64,000 bases of DNA, taken from NCBI GenBank assembly GCA_019359615.1, contig JAHHHA010000010.1, positions 1-64,000 on the forward strand, in the 5' to 3' direction. Below are positions 18,245-25,325 of this stretch, piece by piece (the stretch's first letter is position 1; each line of letters begins with the position of its first letter). Source of the DNA: Cyanosarcina radialis HA8281-LM2. Its GTDB lineage: Bacteria > Cyanobacteriota > Cyanobacteriia > Cyanobacteriales > CCAP-1448. The notes below the pieces were generated by a model. It made no database searches. It saw only the letters and a list, made by a program, of their open reading frames with translations, and had not been told where the DNA came from. Position numbers and translations under genes: made by a program.

Positions 18245-18249
18245 CAGCT

Positions 18250-20286
18250 ATGAGAATCTTACTAGTGGAGGATGACGAACAGACTGCCGTTCTGCTCGCC
18301 AATGCCCTTACCGCTCAGCATTATGTCGTCGATCGCGCTCCCGACGGTCAAGCCGCTTGGGAACTAGCAGAAAGCCTGACTTATGACTTGATTTTGCTAG
18401 ACATTATGTTGCCCAAACTCGATGGCATCAGTTTGTTAAAAAGACTGCGATCGCAAGGCCAGCGAGTTCCGGTGCTACTGCTGACGGCTAAAGAAGCCGA
18501 GAATGACAAGGTAATGGGCTTAGACGCTGGGGCTGATGACTATGTGGTGAAGCCAGTCAGGCTACCAGAACTAGCAGCCCGGATTCGCGCCCTGCTGCGC
18601 CGAGGGGGTGCGGCTACTCTTCCCATACTCCAATGGGGCAACTTGCGGCTCGATCCGAGCCAGTGTGAAGTTACTTATGGCGATCGCCCTTTATCTTTGA
18701 CTCCTAAAGAGTATGCGATTTTAGAGTTCTTTTTACGCCACGGGCATCAGGTGCACAGCCGCAGTGCCATCTTAGACCGATTGTGGTCGTTTGAGGAAGC
18801 GCCGGGAGAAGAGACGGTCACGGCTCATATTAAAGGACTGCGGCAAAAGCTCAAAGCGGCGGGAGCGATCGATCTAATCGAAACCGTTTACGGCTTGGGT
18901 TATCGGCTCAATCCAGTCGAACTCAAACCCCCAGTCTCACCTCCTAGCGCCGATAGCCAGAAGCAACAAGAAATGCGGGCGTTTGTCGCCAAAGTTTGGG
19001 ATAAAGCCAAACCAAATTTGCTCCAGCAGGTAGCAACTTTAATAGAAGCCGCTCAAATGTCGATCGCAGGCGATCTGCCTGAAGAAATGCAGCAACGCGC
19101 TAGGCAGCAAGCTCACAAACTAGCTGGTTCGTTAGGAACTTATGGTTTAGGAGCGGGTTCGGAGTTAGCCAAGCTAATCGAAACCATATTAGAGTTAGAG
19201 AGCGCGTCGGTCAGCGCCCAGAAGGATTACTTTCACTCCTTGGCAACAGACTTGCAGCAACTAGTAGAGTCTACAGATTCTCAATCTTTACAGCAACAAA
19301 ATTCTCCATCCTTAGAAGTTACCCCAAGCTTACCAAAAGACGAATTGCTGCCGCTGCTACTGCTCGCAGATAGCGATCGCCAAAGGGCAGAACAGTTAGC
19401 TCAAGAAGCTAATAGGACGATCGCTGTCGATCCTCAAGCTGCCAGAACCGCAATTTCCATTTTGGCAGTAGATGACGATCGCTTGCTGCTAGATAGTCTT
19501 TGTACCTTACTAGAACCTTGGGGCTTAAAAGTAACGGCGCTCGATCGTCCGGGGCAGTTTTGGGAGGTTTTGGCGCAGACTAACCCCGAATTAGTCGTAT
19601 TAGATCTAGAAATGCCAGAAGTCACTGGTATTGAATTGTGTCAGGCGATTCGCGACGACTCCCGCTGGGGTTGGTTGCCCGTGCTATTTTTGACCAGCAA
19701 AAGCGATGCCAAGAGCATTCAACAAATATTTGCAGCGGGAGCAGATGATTATGTCAGCAAGCCCATCCTGGTTCCAGAACTGGTAACTCGCCTGCTCAAT
19801 CGTCTAGAACGGAGCCGAATGCTGCGCTCGCAAGCCGAAATCGATTTGCTGACCGGAGTTACTAACTGGCAAAAATCAATCCAAGATGTAAATAAGTACC
19901 TGCTTTTAGCCCGGCGTTCTCAGCAGCCTTTATCTTTGGTAGTTTTGGAAATCGACAATTTAAAACAGTTGAACCAGCAATCGGGACATGGAGCAGGCGA
20001 TCGCATCTTACGGGAATTCGGACAATTGCTGCTGGCCAAGTTCCGGCGCGAGGATGTCGTCTCTCGTTGGGGCGGGGCTGAATTTGTGGTTGGCTTGTAT
20101 GGGACGAGCAAAGCTGAGGCGATCGAATCTCTAGCAGAAATTTTGCCAGAAATTAAGAGCAGAATTACCTTTAGTGCTGGCGTGGCGCAGTATCCCGATG
20201 ATGGCACAGATTTACAGACGCTATATCGATCGGCGCAGTCGGTTTTATGTCAAGAGCGGGCAGCAGGTGGCGATCGCTTGGAATAA
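18250..20286 (+). CDS. Multidomain response regulator REC-OmpR-Hpt-REC-GGDEF(degenerate)
   Basis: 678 residues. Receiver 1 spans 1-118 (phospho-Asp51 in LILLDIMLPKLDG), an OmpR/PhoB winged helix about 125-220 (LTPKEYAILEFFLRHGHQVH), and an Hpt domain about 235-345 with the phosphorylatable His in QQAHKLAGSLGTYGLGAG. Receiver 2 spans about 397-520 (VVLDLEMPEVTG), then a GGDEF-like domain about 530-678. The cyclase signature reads GGAEF, so the catalytic Asp/Glu is missing, while the RxxD inhibitory site (RRED, five residues before) is intact. It combines DNA binding, phosphorelay and possible c-di-GMP sensing. No histidine kinase is adjacent. Confidence 0.9.
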   Translation: MRILLVEDDEQTAVLLANALTAQHYVVDRAPDGQAAWELAESLTYDLILLDIMLPKLDGISLLKRLRSQGQRVPVLLLTAKEAENDKVMGLDAGADDYVVKPVRLPELAARIRALLRRGGAATLPILQWGNLRLDPSQCEVTYGDRPLSLTPKEYAILEFFLRHGHQVHSRSAILDRLWSFEEAPGEETVTAHIKGLRQKLKAAGAIDLIETVYGLGYRLNPVELKPPVSPPSADSQKQQEMRAFVAKVWDKAKPNLLQQVATLIEAAQMSIAGDLPEEMQQRARQQAHKLAGSLGTYGLGAGSELAKLIETILELESASVSAQKDYFHSLATDLQQLVESTDSQSLQQQNSPSLEVTPSLPKDELLPLLLLADSDRQRAEQLAQEANRTIAVDPQAARTAISILAVDDDRLLLDSLCTLLEPWGLKVTALDRPGQFWEVLAQTNPELVVLDLEMPEVTGIELCQAIRDDSRWGWLPVLFLTSKSDAKSIQQIFAAGADDYVSKPILVPELVTRLLNRLERSRMLRSQAEIDLLTGVTNWQKSIQDVNKYLLLARRSQQPLSLVVLEIDNLKQLNQQSGHGAGDRILREFGQLLLAKFRREDVVSRWGGAEFVVGLYGTSKAEAIESLAEILPEIKSRITFSAGVAQYPDDGTDLQTLYRSAQSVLCQERAAGGDRLE

Positions 20287-20313
20287 ATACTGTTTTTGGA
20301 ATTGGCATAACGG

Positions 20314-20541
20314 TTAAGTCGAGTGGCGGCTAATATCCTTCGCTTCCTCCGCCAAATCTCTCAGTCTTCCGCTCCAATGTTTTGTTAGGACTGGCTTTGG
20401 CGACAAGTTCACGACTTCTTTGCTGCTTTCTGCTTGCTTTTTGCGTAGGTCTGCGAATATTGCGTCCAAATCGTAGTCAAAGGATTTTGCATACTCTTCA
20501 CGAATTCGGTGGATTTCTTCGACGATCTCATCTGTCCACAT
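20314..20541 (-). CDS. Orphan antitoxin-like protein (paralogue of the one at 23819)
   Basis: 75 residues, MWTDEIVEEIHRIREEYAKS..., nearly identical to the protein at 23819-24046. The intact paralogue follows a PIN-domain toxin gene. Here the toxin has been lost except for its first six codons and last bases (20545-20573). It is therefore an antitoxin left without its partner. It could still neutralise the intact toxin, because the first 35 residues differ at one position. There is no recognised DNA-binding domain. Confidence 0.75.
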   Translation of the reverse strand: MWTDEIVEEIHRIREEYAKSFDYDLDAIFADLRKKQAESSKEVVNLSPKPVLTKHWSGRLRDLAEEAKDISRHST

Positions 20542-20544
20542 GAC

Positions 20545-20573
20545 CTAATCTCCCAATAGACGGTTTCACTCAT
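20545..20573 (-). pseudogene. Deletion scar of a PIN toxin gene
   Basis: The minus strand reads ATGAGTGAAACCGTCTAT (codons 1-6 of the intact toxin at 24523) joined directly to TGGGAGATTAG, the last 11 bases of the same gene, then the antitoxin start. Compared with 24050-24523, about 445 bp of toxin is missing. Confidence 0.85.
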
Positions 20574-20589
20574 AAAGATTCAAGACATT

Positions 20590-20630
20590 CTCTAATCGCT
20601 ACTTCCTTGTTGACACCAAAAAGCGATCGT
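20590..20630. repeat. CPBP-gene 3'-tail repeat, copy A (partial)
   Basis: CTAATCGCTACTTCCTTGTT and ACCAAAAAGCGATCG match the end of the protease gene at 25336-25372. The copy stops at the HIP1 site. It is followed, on the minus strand, by the same leader bases and toxin start as copy D, so A and D units are duplicates. Confidence 0.85.
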
Positions 20631-20631
20631 A

Positions 20632-21003
20632 TTATACAAAATCCGGCGCTCGCCAAAGCTTTATAGGTTTATCTTGATACTTTCGTCGGATCTCTCGTTC
20701 TTCCTCCCAAGTGGAATTATTAGTATAAATACCAGCCTCATAACATTCAGCTTCGCTTTGAACCATCTGAGTGAGGCTAGGAAACTCTTTATAATATTCG
20801 CCGTAATAACCATCTACAAATTCAAGATTAAGGATAGGGGTTGTTTCCTGTTGCTCTGAATCTCCGAGAACCGCATAACAGCTTCGATTATCGTAATCCC
20901 AAAAGAGGGGAAATAGTTGAGGATGCCACTGTTCGCGAATCCAAAATGACTCAAACTCAGTAATCGCTACTCCCTCGTCTAAAGAGCGATACGTGCTACG
21001 CAC
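20632..21003 (-). CDS. SMI1/KNR4-like protein, 5'-truncated
   Basis: 123 codons from a GTG inside a repeat. The first 16 residues are encoded by the CPBP-tail repeat and an inserted palindromic element in a different frame, so the native N-terminus is missing. The remainder (FESFWIREQWHPQLFPLFWD, RSCYAVLGDSEQQETTPILNL, FPSLTQMVQS) resembles the C-terminal two-thirds of SMI1/KNR4 (SUKH) domain proteins, many of which are immunity proteins of toxin systems. Similarity is by pattern only. It is probably a fragment. Confidence 0.45.
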   Translation of the reverse strand: MRSTYRSLDEGVAITEFESFWIREQWHPQLFPLFWDYDNRSCYAVLGDSEQQETTPILNLEFVDGYYGEYYKEFPSLTQMVQSEAECYEAGIYTNNSTWEEEREIRRKYQDKPIKLWRAPDFV

Positions 21004-21063
21004 AGGCTACGCCAACGCACTTCATAACATCAATCCCATTAACCCAGCTAGAGGATGGCGATC
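20958..21063. repeat. CPBP-gene 3'-tail repeat, copy B, with inserted element
   Basis: AATCGCTACTCCCTCGT and CATCAATCCCATTAACCCAG plus CTAGAGGATGGCGATCG match copies C, D and E. The HIP1 GCGATCGC is split by the 25-bp element at 20991-21015. In the protease frame the copy has a TGA stop (shared with copy D), so it is not functional coding sequence. Confidence 0.9.
20986..21018. repeat. Palindromic element inserted in a HIP1 site, copy 1
   Basis: GCGAT|ACGTGCTACGCACAG...GCTACGCCAA|CGC: the halves GCGAT and CGC of a HIP1 octamer flank the element. Compare the uninterrupted site in copy C at 21706-21713. Confidence 0.85.
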
Positions 21064-21135
21064 GACATATAGAGCGGATCTAGCTTTGCAGAAACTCGTT
21101 CTCTTGCTGTTGAAGTTGTTAGACTTATTCGATCG

Positions 21136-21663
21136 CTATTTCTTGTTCTCAAATTCTTCGTACTCCACAGGTATTTTGATGCCGAAGTGTTGGCAGATAG
21201 CTCTAACATCTCGATAATCGTTCTCATCAGGTCTATATCCAGTGTGAAACTTCACCATCCACTCTGGCGATATACATTTGACGGGATACCCATTCACAGA
21301 ACCAATTCCGGTTAGAGAATCAGATGGATACTCAATCCCATAAATATTATTGCCTGCGGAATCAAATGTATACGAATGAATATCGATTTGATGCCCGCGC
21401 TCGTCTGCCAAGACAAAGTTACAATCGCGCGTATCCTTACGGTGCAGATCTCGATAGCCTCTGGCTTCAAGCAAAGAGCGTATTCGAGCTAAATCTTGAT
21501 GCCGAACGGCTATATCTAGGTCAGCATGGGTTCGTGTTTGTCTTCCCAGCAAAGCATCAACACCCCATCCACCATCGATGCAAATATCTATGCCATGCTG
21601 CTCGAAAAGTTGTACTATTTCGATCGCATTCTTGGCGGTCATTTCAGGCTCTTTTTCTAGCAT
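21136..21663 (-). CDS. Nucleotidyltransferase, lincosamide/aminoglycoside-type (Lnu/AadB-like)
   Basis: 175 residues. The Pol-beta-type active site is DGGWGVDALLGRQTRTHADLD (about residues 27-47, with the G-W-G-x-D...D-x-D arrangement of this family), and the third acidic residue is likely in HQIDIHSY. Relatives include LnuA/LinB and ANT(2'')-type enzymes that adenylylate antibiotics, but most chromosomal members are untested. The start is ATG at 21663, or ATG at 21642 after AAAGAG. It lies between tail copies B and C, so it is one of the repeat-bounded modules. A resistance function is not shown. Confidence 0.7.
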   Translation of the reverse strand: MLEKEPEMTAKNAIEIVQLFEQHGIDICIDGGWGVDALLGRQTRTHADLDIAVRHQDLARIRSLLEARGYRDLHRKDTRDCNFVLADERGHQIDIHSYTFDSAGNNIYGIEYPSDSLTGIGSVNGYPVKCISPEWMVKFHTGYRPDENDYRDVRAICQHFGIKIPVEYEEFENKK

Positions 21664-21666
21664 CGG

Positions 21667-21753
21667 TATATTCCCTAATCGCTACTTCCTCGTCGATACC
21701 AAAAAGCGATCGCACTCAAAAATATCAATCCCATTAACCCAGCTAGAGGATGG
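21667..21753. repeat. CPBP-gene 3'-tail repeat, copy C
   Basis: Best-preserved extra copy. Positions 21681-21751 match 25341-25411 with four differences in 71 bases. In the protease reading frame three of the four are synonymous and one is Met to Ile. The copy ends SSD-stop where the gene ends SSDRGI-stop. Confidence 0.95.
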
Positions 21754-21788
21754 CGATCGACAGCTATAATTTAAGATAAATAGATTTT

Positions 21789-22214
21789 CTAATCGGGTGG
21801 ATGGTAGCCCATAATGGCGAGAACTTGACGCATATTTCTGACCCCATCGCGATTGGTTTGAAGGAGGGCGATCGTAGCGCGTCCGATGGGAGTAAGCCCT
21901 ATCATCTGAGTTACATCTTCATTCCAAGAAAAATGCTCTTCCCAAACCATTTGGCGGGGATGAAATAACGAAATAGTTTGGCTTGTAACTGGATCGAGGG
22001 CTTCAGTTTTGGTGTATTTGTAATTGTTACAGGTTTGGCAGGAGAGAGCTAGATTTTCTGCAACGGTCTGACCGCCACGGCTAACGGGTTGGATGTGGTC
22101 GATTACCAGGGGATCGATTGCAAACTTGGCCTGACTGCGGCAATATTCACAGGTTCCTCTGGCGCGATCGAATACGAGTTGCTTCAAGGCAACTGGAATG
22201 TATTCGCTAGACAT
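21789..22214 (-). CDS. HNH endonuclease family protein
   Basis: 141 residues. Zinc-coordinating CEYC (about 23-26) and SCQTCNNYK (about 59-67) flank the catalytic IDHIQPVSRGG motif (about 38-48), a complete HNH core. The rest is a helical C-terminal region. The start overlaps the end of the upstream 124-residue gene by eight bases, so the two are translationally coupled. This pair recurs in cyanobacteria. The target DNA is unknown. Confidence 0.85.
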   Translation of the reverse strand: MSSEYIPVALKQLVFDRARGTCEYCRSQAKFAIDPLVIDHIQPVSRGGQTVAENLALSCQTCNNYKYTKTEALDPVTSQTISLFHPRQMVWEEHFSWNEDVTQMIGLTPIGRATIALLQTNRDGVRNMRQVLAIMGYHPPD

Positions 22215-22581
22215 ATGTTACGGGCTGGATGCCAAGAGTTTCCATCAGGTCTAGCAGGGAAACTTGACGTAGCAGGGCGAGATTAGCGAGGGCTTCGAGA
22301 CGTTGGACACCAATTTGTTCGATTCGATCGCTCAAGTCGATTAGGGCGTTATATTCAGTGTCGGTGAGGGTTTCAGCTTCTCGCTTTTGACGTAGGATTT
22401 GGTAGCGATCGCGGATGTCAGCGGGGATACCTTGGTTGATTTGCAACAGAAGTTGAGCTTCTGTTTCAGGGAGAACCTTTGCTTTGCGGCGGGCGCGGAG
22501 GAATACGACCTGATGGAGCAAGCGATCGAGGTCGTTTTCGTCGAGTCGATCGACTTCCTTAATTAGTTCCTCAAGGCTCAT
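22207..22581 (-). CDS. Small helical partner of the HNH protein
   Basis: 124 residues, MSLEELIKEVDRLDENDLDR..., strongly helical and charged, with no catalytic motif. The first 35 residues look like antitoxin N-termini of the cyanobacterial type (xLxELxxxVxxLxxxxLxxL). It overlaps the HNH gene start by eight bases. A regulatory or neutralising role for the nuclease is plausible from the coupling but unproven. Confidence 0.65.
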   Translation of the reverse strand: MSLEELIKEVDRLDENDLDRLLHQVVFLRARRKAKVLPETEAQLLLQINQGIPADIRDRYQILRQKREAETLTDTEYNALIDLSDRIEQIGVQRLEALANLALLRQVSLLDLMETLGIQPVTYV

Positions 22582-22627
22582 AGATAGTTAGGAATAGTAA
22601 GGTTTTGGTCTTATTGTAACGTCAGGC

Positions 22628-22668
22628 GATCGGATGGTATAAATACTGCATTTGGAATTAGTATAACG
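22628..22668. repeat. ATAAATACTGCATTTGGAAT spacer repeat
   Basis: GATCGGATGGTATAAATACTG followed by TTTGGAATT and ATAACG. Similar sequences end the modules at 20278-20312 and 23777-23817, giving a second family of module-boundary repeats in this region. Confidence 0.7.
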
Positions 22669-22705
22669 ATGTTAGTCTGCTTGTGTAATGCTTCTTAAAA
22701 TGCGC

Positions 22706-23653
22706 CTAAACAAGTTTTAACTCCATCTGAATATTACAGCGCTGATAGGGTGAAGGCTGCCCAACTATTTTCCGAAACCCTAACTTTGTGTAGAGGTTAA
22801 TAGCAGGCTCTAAAACTGTATTGCTCTCTAGAAAAATTGTTTCTGCTTTTAACTCACGCGCTTTGCCGATCGCTGTTTGCCCCAAGAGCCATCCAATCCC
22901 TTTGCCTCTAGCTTGTTCTTTGACTGCCATTTTAGCCAATTCATAGCTAATGTCATCCCTCTTAATTAAGGCACAAGTGCCAACAACTTCGCTATTATAC
23001 AGTGCCATGAAGATGTATCCACCAGGCTGCAAAATTTTTTCATCTGGACGATCGAGGGACTGACGATCGGCTTCTTCTATCTGAAAGTATTTTCCAATCC
23101 ACTCATAGTTCAAGCGTTTGAAATCATCGTGAAACTCTGGTAAGTAGTCAACGATTTCAACAGTCTGCCGTTCGCGCGTTTTTCGCACCGCTCGGACACG
23201 ATCGAAAAAGCTTTGGTTAGCAAGTAGAAATTCAATCTCCGCCATCGCATTCCAGAGATTATGCTGTGATTCTAATAAAAGTTCCTCAACAGCCTGGTTT
23301 ACGTCTATACACTGCCGTTCGAGGTGAGAAATCATCTGCTTTCCAGTATCAGAGAGCCTAACAACGCTCACTCTCGCATCCTGACTATGTTTTTCAGTTG
23401 TTGCGAATCCTTTACTGCTCATCTCTTTCACAATCTGACTGACAGAGGCATGAGAGTGTCCGATCGTTTGAGCAATCTCAGTAATGGCTGCGTTCTCCTT
23501 CTGGGACAGAACATAGAAAACAGGAAACCACCTTGGATCTAACGGAACGTTGTAAAGCGCATAAATTCTTGCAGCATCTTCTGTCAGGCGATCGCTCAGT
23601 CGTCGCAAACGGCTACCTAACGCAACTTTACCAATTTGAGAGTAGAAATCCAT
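22706..23653 (-). CDS. MarR regulator fused to GNAT acetyltransferase
   Basis: 315 residues. The N-terminal MarR winged helix spans about 30-130 (AITEIAQTIGHSHASVSQIV recognition region, then the wing KHSQDARVSVVRLSDTGKQM). The C-terminal GNAT domain spans about 150-310, with acetyl-CoA loop KEQARGKGIGWLLGQTAIGK (R/Q-x-x-G-x-G/A). This fused architecture is a recognised family. It probably senses a small molecule and may acetylate it. A palindrome immediately upstream (23655-23690) suggests autoregulation. Confidence 0.9.
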   Translation of the reverse strand: MDFYSQIGKVALGSRLRRLSDRLTEDAARIYALYNVPLDPRWFPVFYVLSQKENAAITEIAQTIGHSHASVSQIVKEMSSKGFATTEKHSQDARVSVVRLSDTGKQMISHLERQCIDVNQAVEELLLESQHNLWNAMAEIEFLLANQSFFDRVRAVRKTRERQTVEIVDYLPEFHDDFKRLNYEWIGKYFQIEEADRQSLDRPDEKILQPGGYIFMALYNSEVVGTCALIKRDDISYELAKMAVKEQARGKGIGWLLGQTAIGKARELKAETIFLESNTVLEPAINLYTKLGFRKIVGQPSPYQRCNIQMELKLV

Positions 23654-23654
23654 A

Positions 23655-23690
23655 ATAATGTAAGTGCTTACGTAAGCTTTTACGCATTAT
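23655..23690. promoter_or_regulatory. Candidate MarR operator
   Basis: Perfect 12-bp palindrome GCTTACGTAAGC (23666-23677) within a broader imperfect dyad AATGTAAG...TTTTACGCATT, directly before the MarR-GNAT start. The position and symmetry fit autoregulation. Confidence 0.5.
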
Positions 23691-23818
23691 CGCAGATGTT
23701 TTGGGAAAATTACAAGCTAACTATCGCCCAGACTAAATTTTTCTGCCTAATCTAAGAATTAGGATATTAGCCAGACGATCGGGTGGAATAAATGCTGCTT
23801 TTGGAATTGTCATAAAAG

Positions 23819-24046
23819 CTAAGTCGAGCGGCAGCTAACATCCTTCGCTTCCCCAGGCAGATCTCTCGATCTTCCACTCCAACGTTTTGTTATACCTGGC
23901 TCTGGCGACAAGTTAACTACTTCTTTGCCGCTTTCTGCTTCCTTTTTGCGTAGGTCTGCGAATATTGCGTCCAAATCGTAGTCAAAGGATTTTGCATATT
24001 GTTCGCGAATTCGGTGGATCTCTTCGACAATCTCATCTGTCCACAT
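23819..24046 (-). CDS. Antitoxin of a PIN-toxin module
   Basis: 75 residues, MWTDEIVEEIHRIREQYAKS, acidic and helical N-terminus. Its ATG is three bases after the toxin stop (TAG-GTT-ATG), so the order is toxin first. Paralogue of 20314-20541. There is no named DNA-binding fold. The antitoxin role is inferred from the pairing with the PIN gene. Confidence 0.75.
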   Translation of the reverse strand: MWTDEIVEEIHRIREQYAKSFDYDLDAIFADLRKKEAESGKEVVNLSPEPGITKRWSGRSRDLPGEAKDVSCRST

Positions 24047-24049
24047 AAC

Positions 24050-24523
24050 CTAATCTCCCATTAGTTCGTTGGGCGTACAAAGGATAGGCAACACATAACC
24101 GAAATCGAGACTAATCTCCGCTAACTTTCCCTGGATTTGAGCATTGGCAATATGTTTGCAATTCCACGTTAGCAGATAATCCATACCGTGTATGGTAGCG
24201 GCAGCAATGTGAATCGCATCCACCTTCGCCTTTGGAGGAAGACTACTTCGAGCCAGAAATTGTGCAGCTAAATTTTGTACCGCTTGGTTCAATGCCAGCA
24301 GGGGAAAGTCGCGCAAAATCTCCAGTCTTTGAGCGGCGATCTCTGCGTCCCCCTGTGCTACTTCGTCTAGAACGGCTTCTGACGTGTAAAGAATAAAGGC
24401 GTTTCGACGAAATTCCCACCAATCCTTTGTTATTTCGATATTTGCAGCGATTATCAGATCTTTGGTCGATCTAGCCGTGAGATATCCCAGAATGCTGGTT
24501 TCAATATAGACGGTTTCACTCAT
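24050..24523 (-). CDS. PIN-domain (VapC-type) toxin
   Basis: 157 residues. PIN acidic residues: YIETSILGYL (Glu8 in place of the usual Asp), SEAVLDEVAQGD (about 48-59), PPKAKVDAIHIAAATIHGMDY (Asp about 107) and LTWNCKHIAN. Such proteins are Mg2+-dependent RNases. The gene is intact, in contrast to the deleted copy at 20545-20573, and is preceded by CPBP-tail copy D. Annotated relatives are type II toxin-antitoxin VapC family. Confidence 0.85.
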   Translation of the reverse strand: MSETVYIETSILGYLTARSTKDLIIAANIEITKDWWEFRRNAFILYTSEAVLDEVAQGDAEIAAQRLEILRDFPLLALNQAVQNLAAQFLARSSLPPKAKVDAIHIAAATIHGMDYLLTWNCKHIANAQIQGKLAEISLDFGYVLPILCTPNELMGD

Positions 24524-24535
24524 AAAGATTCAAGA

Positions 24536-24666
24536 CATTCTCTAATTGCTGCTCCCTCGTTGATATCAAAAAGCGATACGTGCTACGCACAGGAGGACGC
24601 GGTTCCGTCGCTACGCCAACCACTTCATAACATCAATCCCATTAACCCAGCTAGAGGATGGCGATC
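24536..24666. repeat. CPBP-gene 3'-tail repeat, copy D, with inserted elements
   Basis: Shares with copy B the element insertion at the HIP1 site and the CACTTCATAACATCAATCCC variant, and adds GAGGACGCGGTTCCGTC inside the element. B and D therefore share ancestry after the first insertion. The copy leads directly into the PIN toxin gene on the minus strand. Confidence 0.9.
24573..24620. repeat. Palindromic element in a HIP1 site, copy 2, itself interrupted
   Basis: GCGATACGTGCTACGCACAG, then an extra 17 bp (GAGGACGCGGTTCCGTC), then GCTACGCCAAC. It is nested inside tail copy D. Confidence 0.8.
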
Positions 24667-24743
24667 GTGGTTCGTCCGATAGCGGGTTTGGGTAAGTCCT
24701 AAATTAGTAAAATGTGAATACAGAATCTAGAGGTTAACGAAAT

Positions 24744-24962
24744 ATGCTCAAAAGCTCCTCAGTTATTAGCGTATCTCCTGACGTTATGGGCGGCACCCCA
24801 GTTTTTGCTGGTACTAGAGTTCCAGTTCAGACGCTTCTGGACTATCTGAAAGCAGGAGAATCAATCGACGACTTTTTAGATGGATTTCCAACTGTGACCA
24901 GAGAGCAGGCCGTCGCGTTGCTTGAAGAGGCTGGAGAACGGCTCGTTGGCATGGTGGCATAG
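24744..24962 (+). CDS. DUF433 antitoxin
   Basis: 72 residues with the DUF433 pattern ISVSPDVMGGTPVFAGTRVP followed by LLDYLKAGESIDDFLDGFPTV and a helix-turn-helix-like end. DUF433 proteins are antitoxins and probable DNA binders paired with DUF5615 proteins, as here, one base apart. The module is on the plus strand, opposite to its neighbours, between tail copy D and the CPBP gene. Confidence 0.88.
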   Translation: MLKSSSVISVSPDVMGGTPVFAGTRVPVQTLLDYLKAGESIDDFLDGFPTVTREQAVALLEEAGERLVGMVA

Positions 24963-24963
24963 T

Positions 24964-25284
24964 ATGAAGCTCCTATTAGATGAGTGTATCGATCGCAAAC
25001 TTGCAAGGGAGTTTCCTGACCATGAGGTGAAAACAGTTCCACAAATGGGATGGGCAGGGGTAAAGAACGGTCAACCTCTTGCTCTTGCAGAAGCAGAGTT
25101 CGATGTTTTTATTACTGTTGACCGCAACTTATCGTTTCAACAGAATTTGCCACAGTTCGACATTGCAGTAGTTGTCCTGCAAGCACCATCCAACTGTTTA
25201 GCAGATATCAAACCTCTAGCACCGAAAGTTTTAGAAATTTTGAATACCGTGGCTAAGGGAGAAGCCAGGGTAGTCAGCACTTAG
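24964..25284 (+). CDS. DUF5615 PIN-like toxin
   Basis: 106 residues from the ATG at 24964. MKLLLDECIDRKLAREFPDH is the family N-terminus with conserved Asp/Glu. VFITVDRNLSFQQN carries the second acidic cluster, as in PIN-like (Mut7-C-related) nucleases. It lies one base after the DUF433 stop, a standard toxin-antitoxin pair. An upstream in-frame start at 24922 overlaps DUF433 and is unlikely. Confidence 0.88.
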   Translation: MKLLLDECIDRKLAREFPDHEVKTVPQMGWAGVKNGQPLALAEAEFDVFITVDRNLSFQQNLPQFDIAVVVLQAPSNCLADIKPLAPKVLEILNTVAKGEARVVST

Positions 25285-25325
25285 AAATAGAAGTGAATAA
25301 GGACGATCGCCTTGCCCAAAATTAA

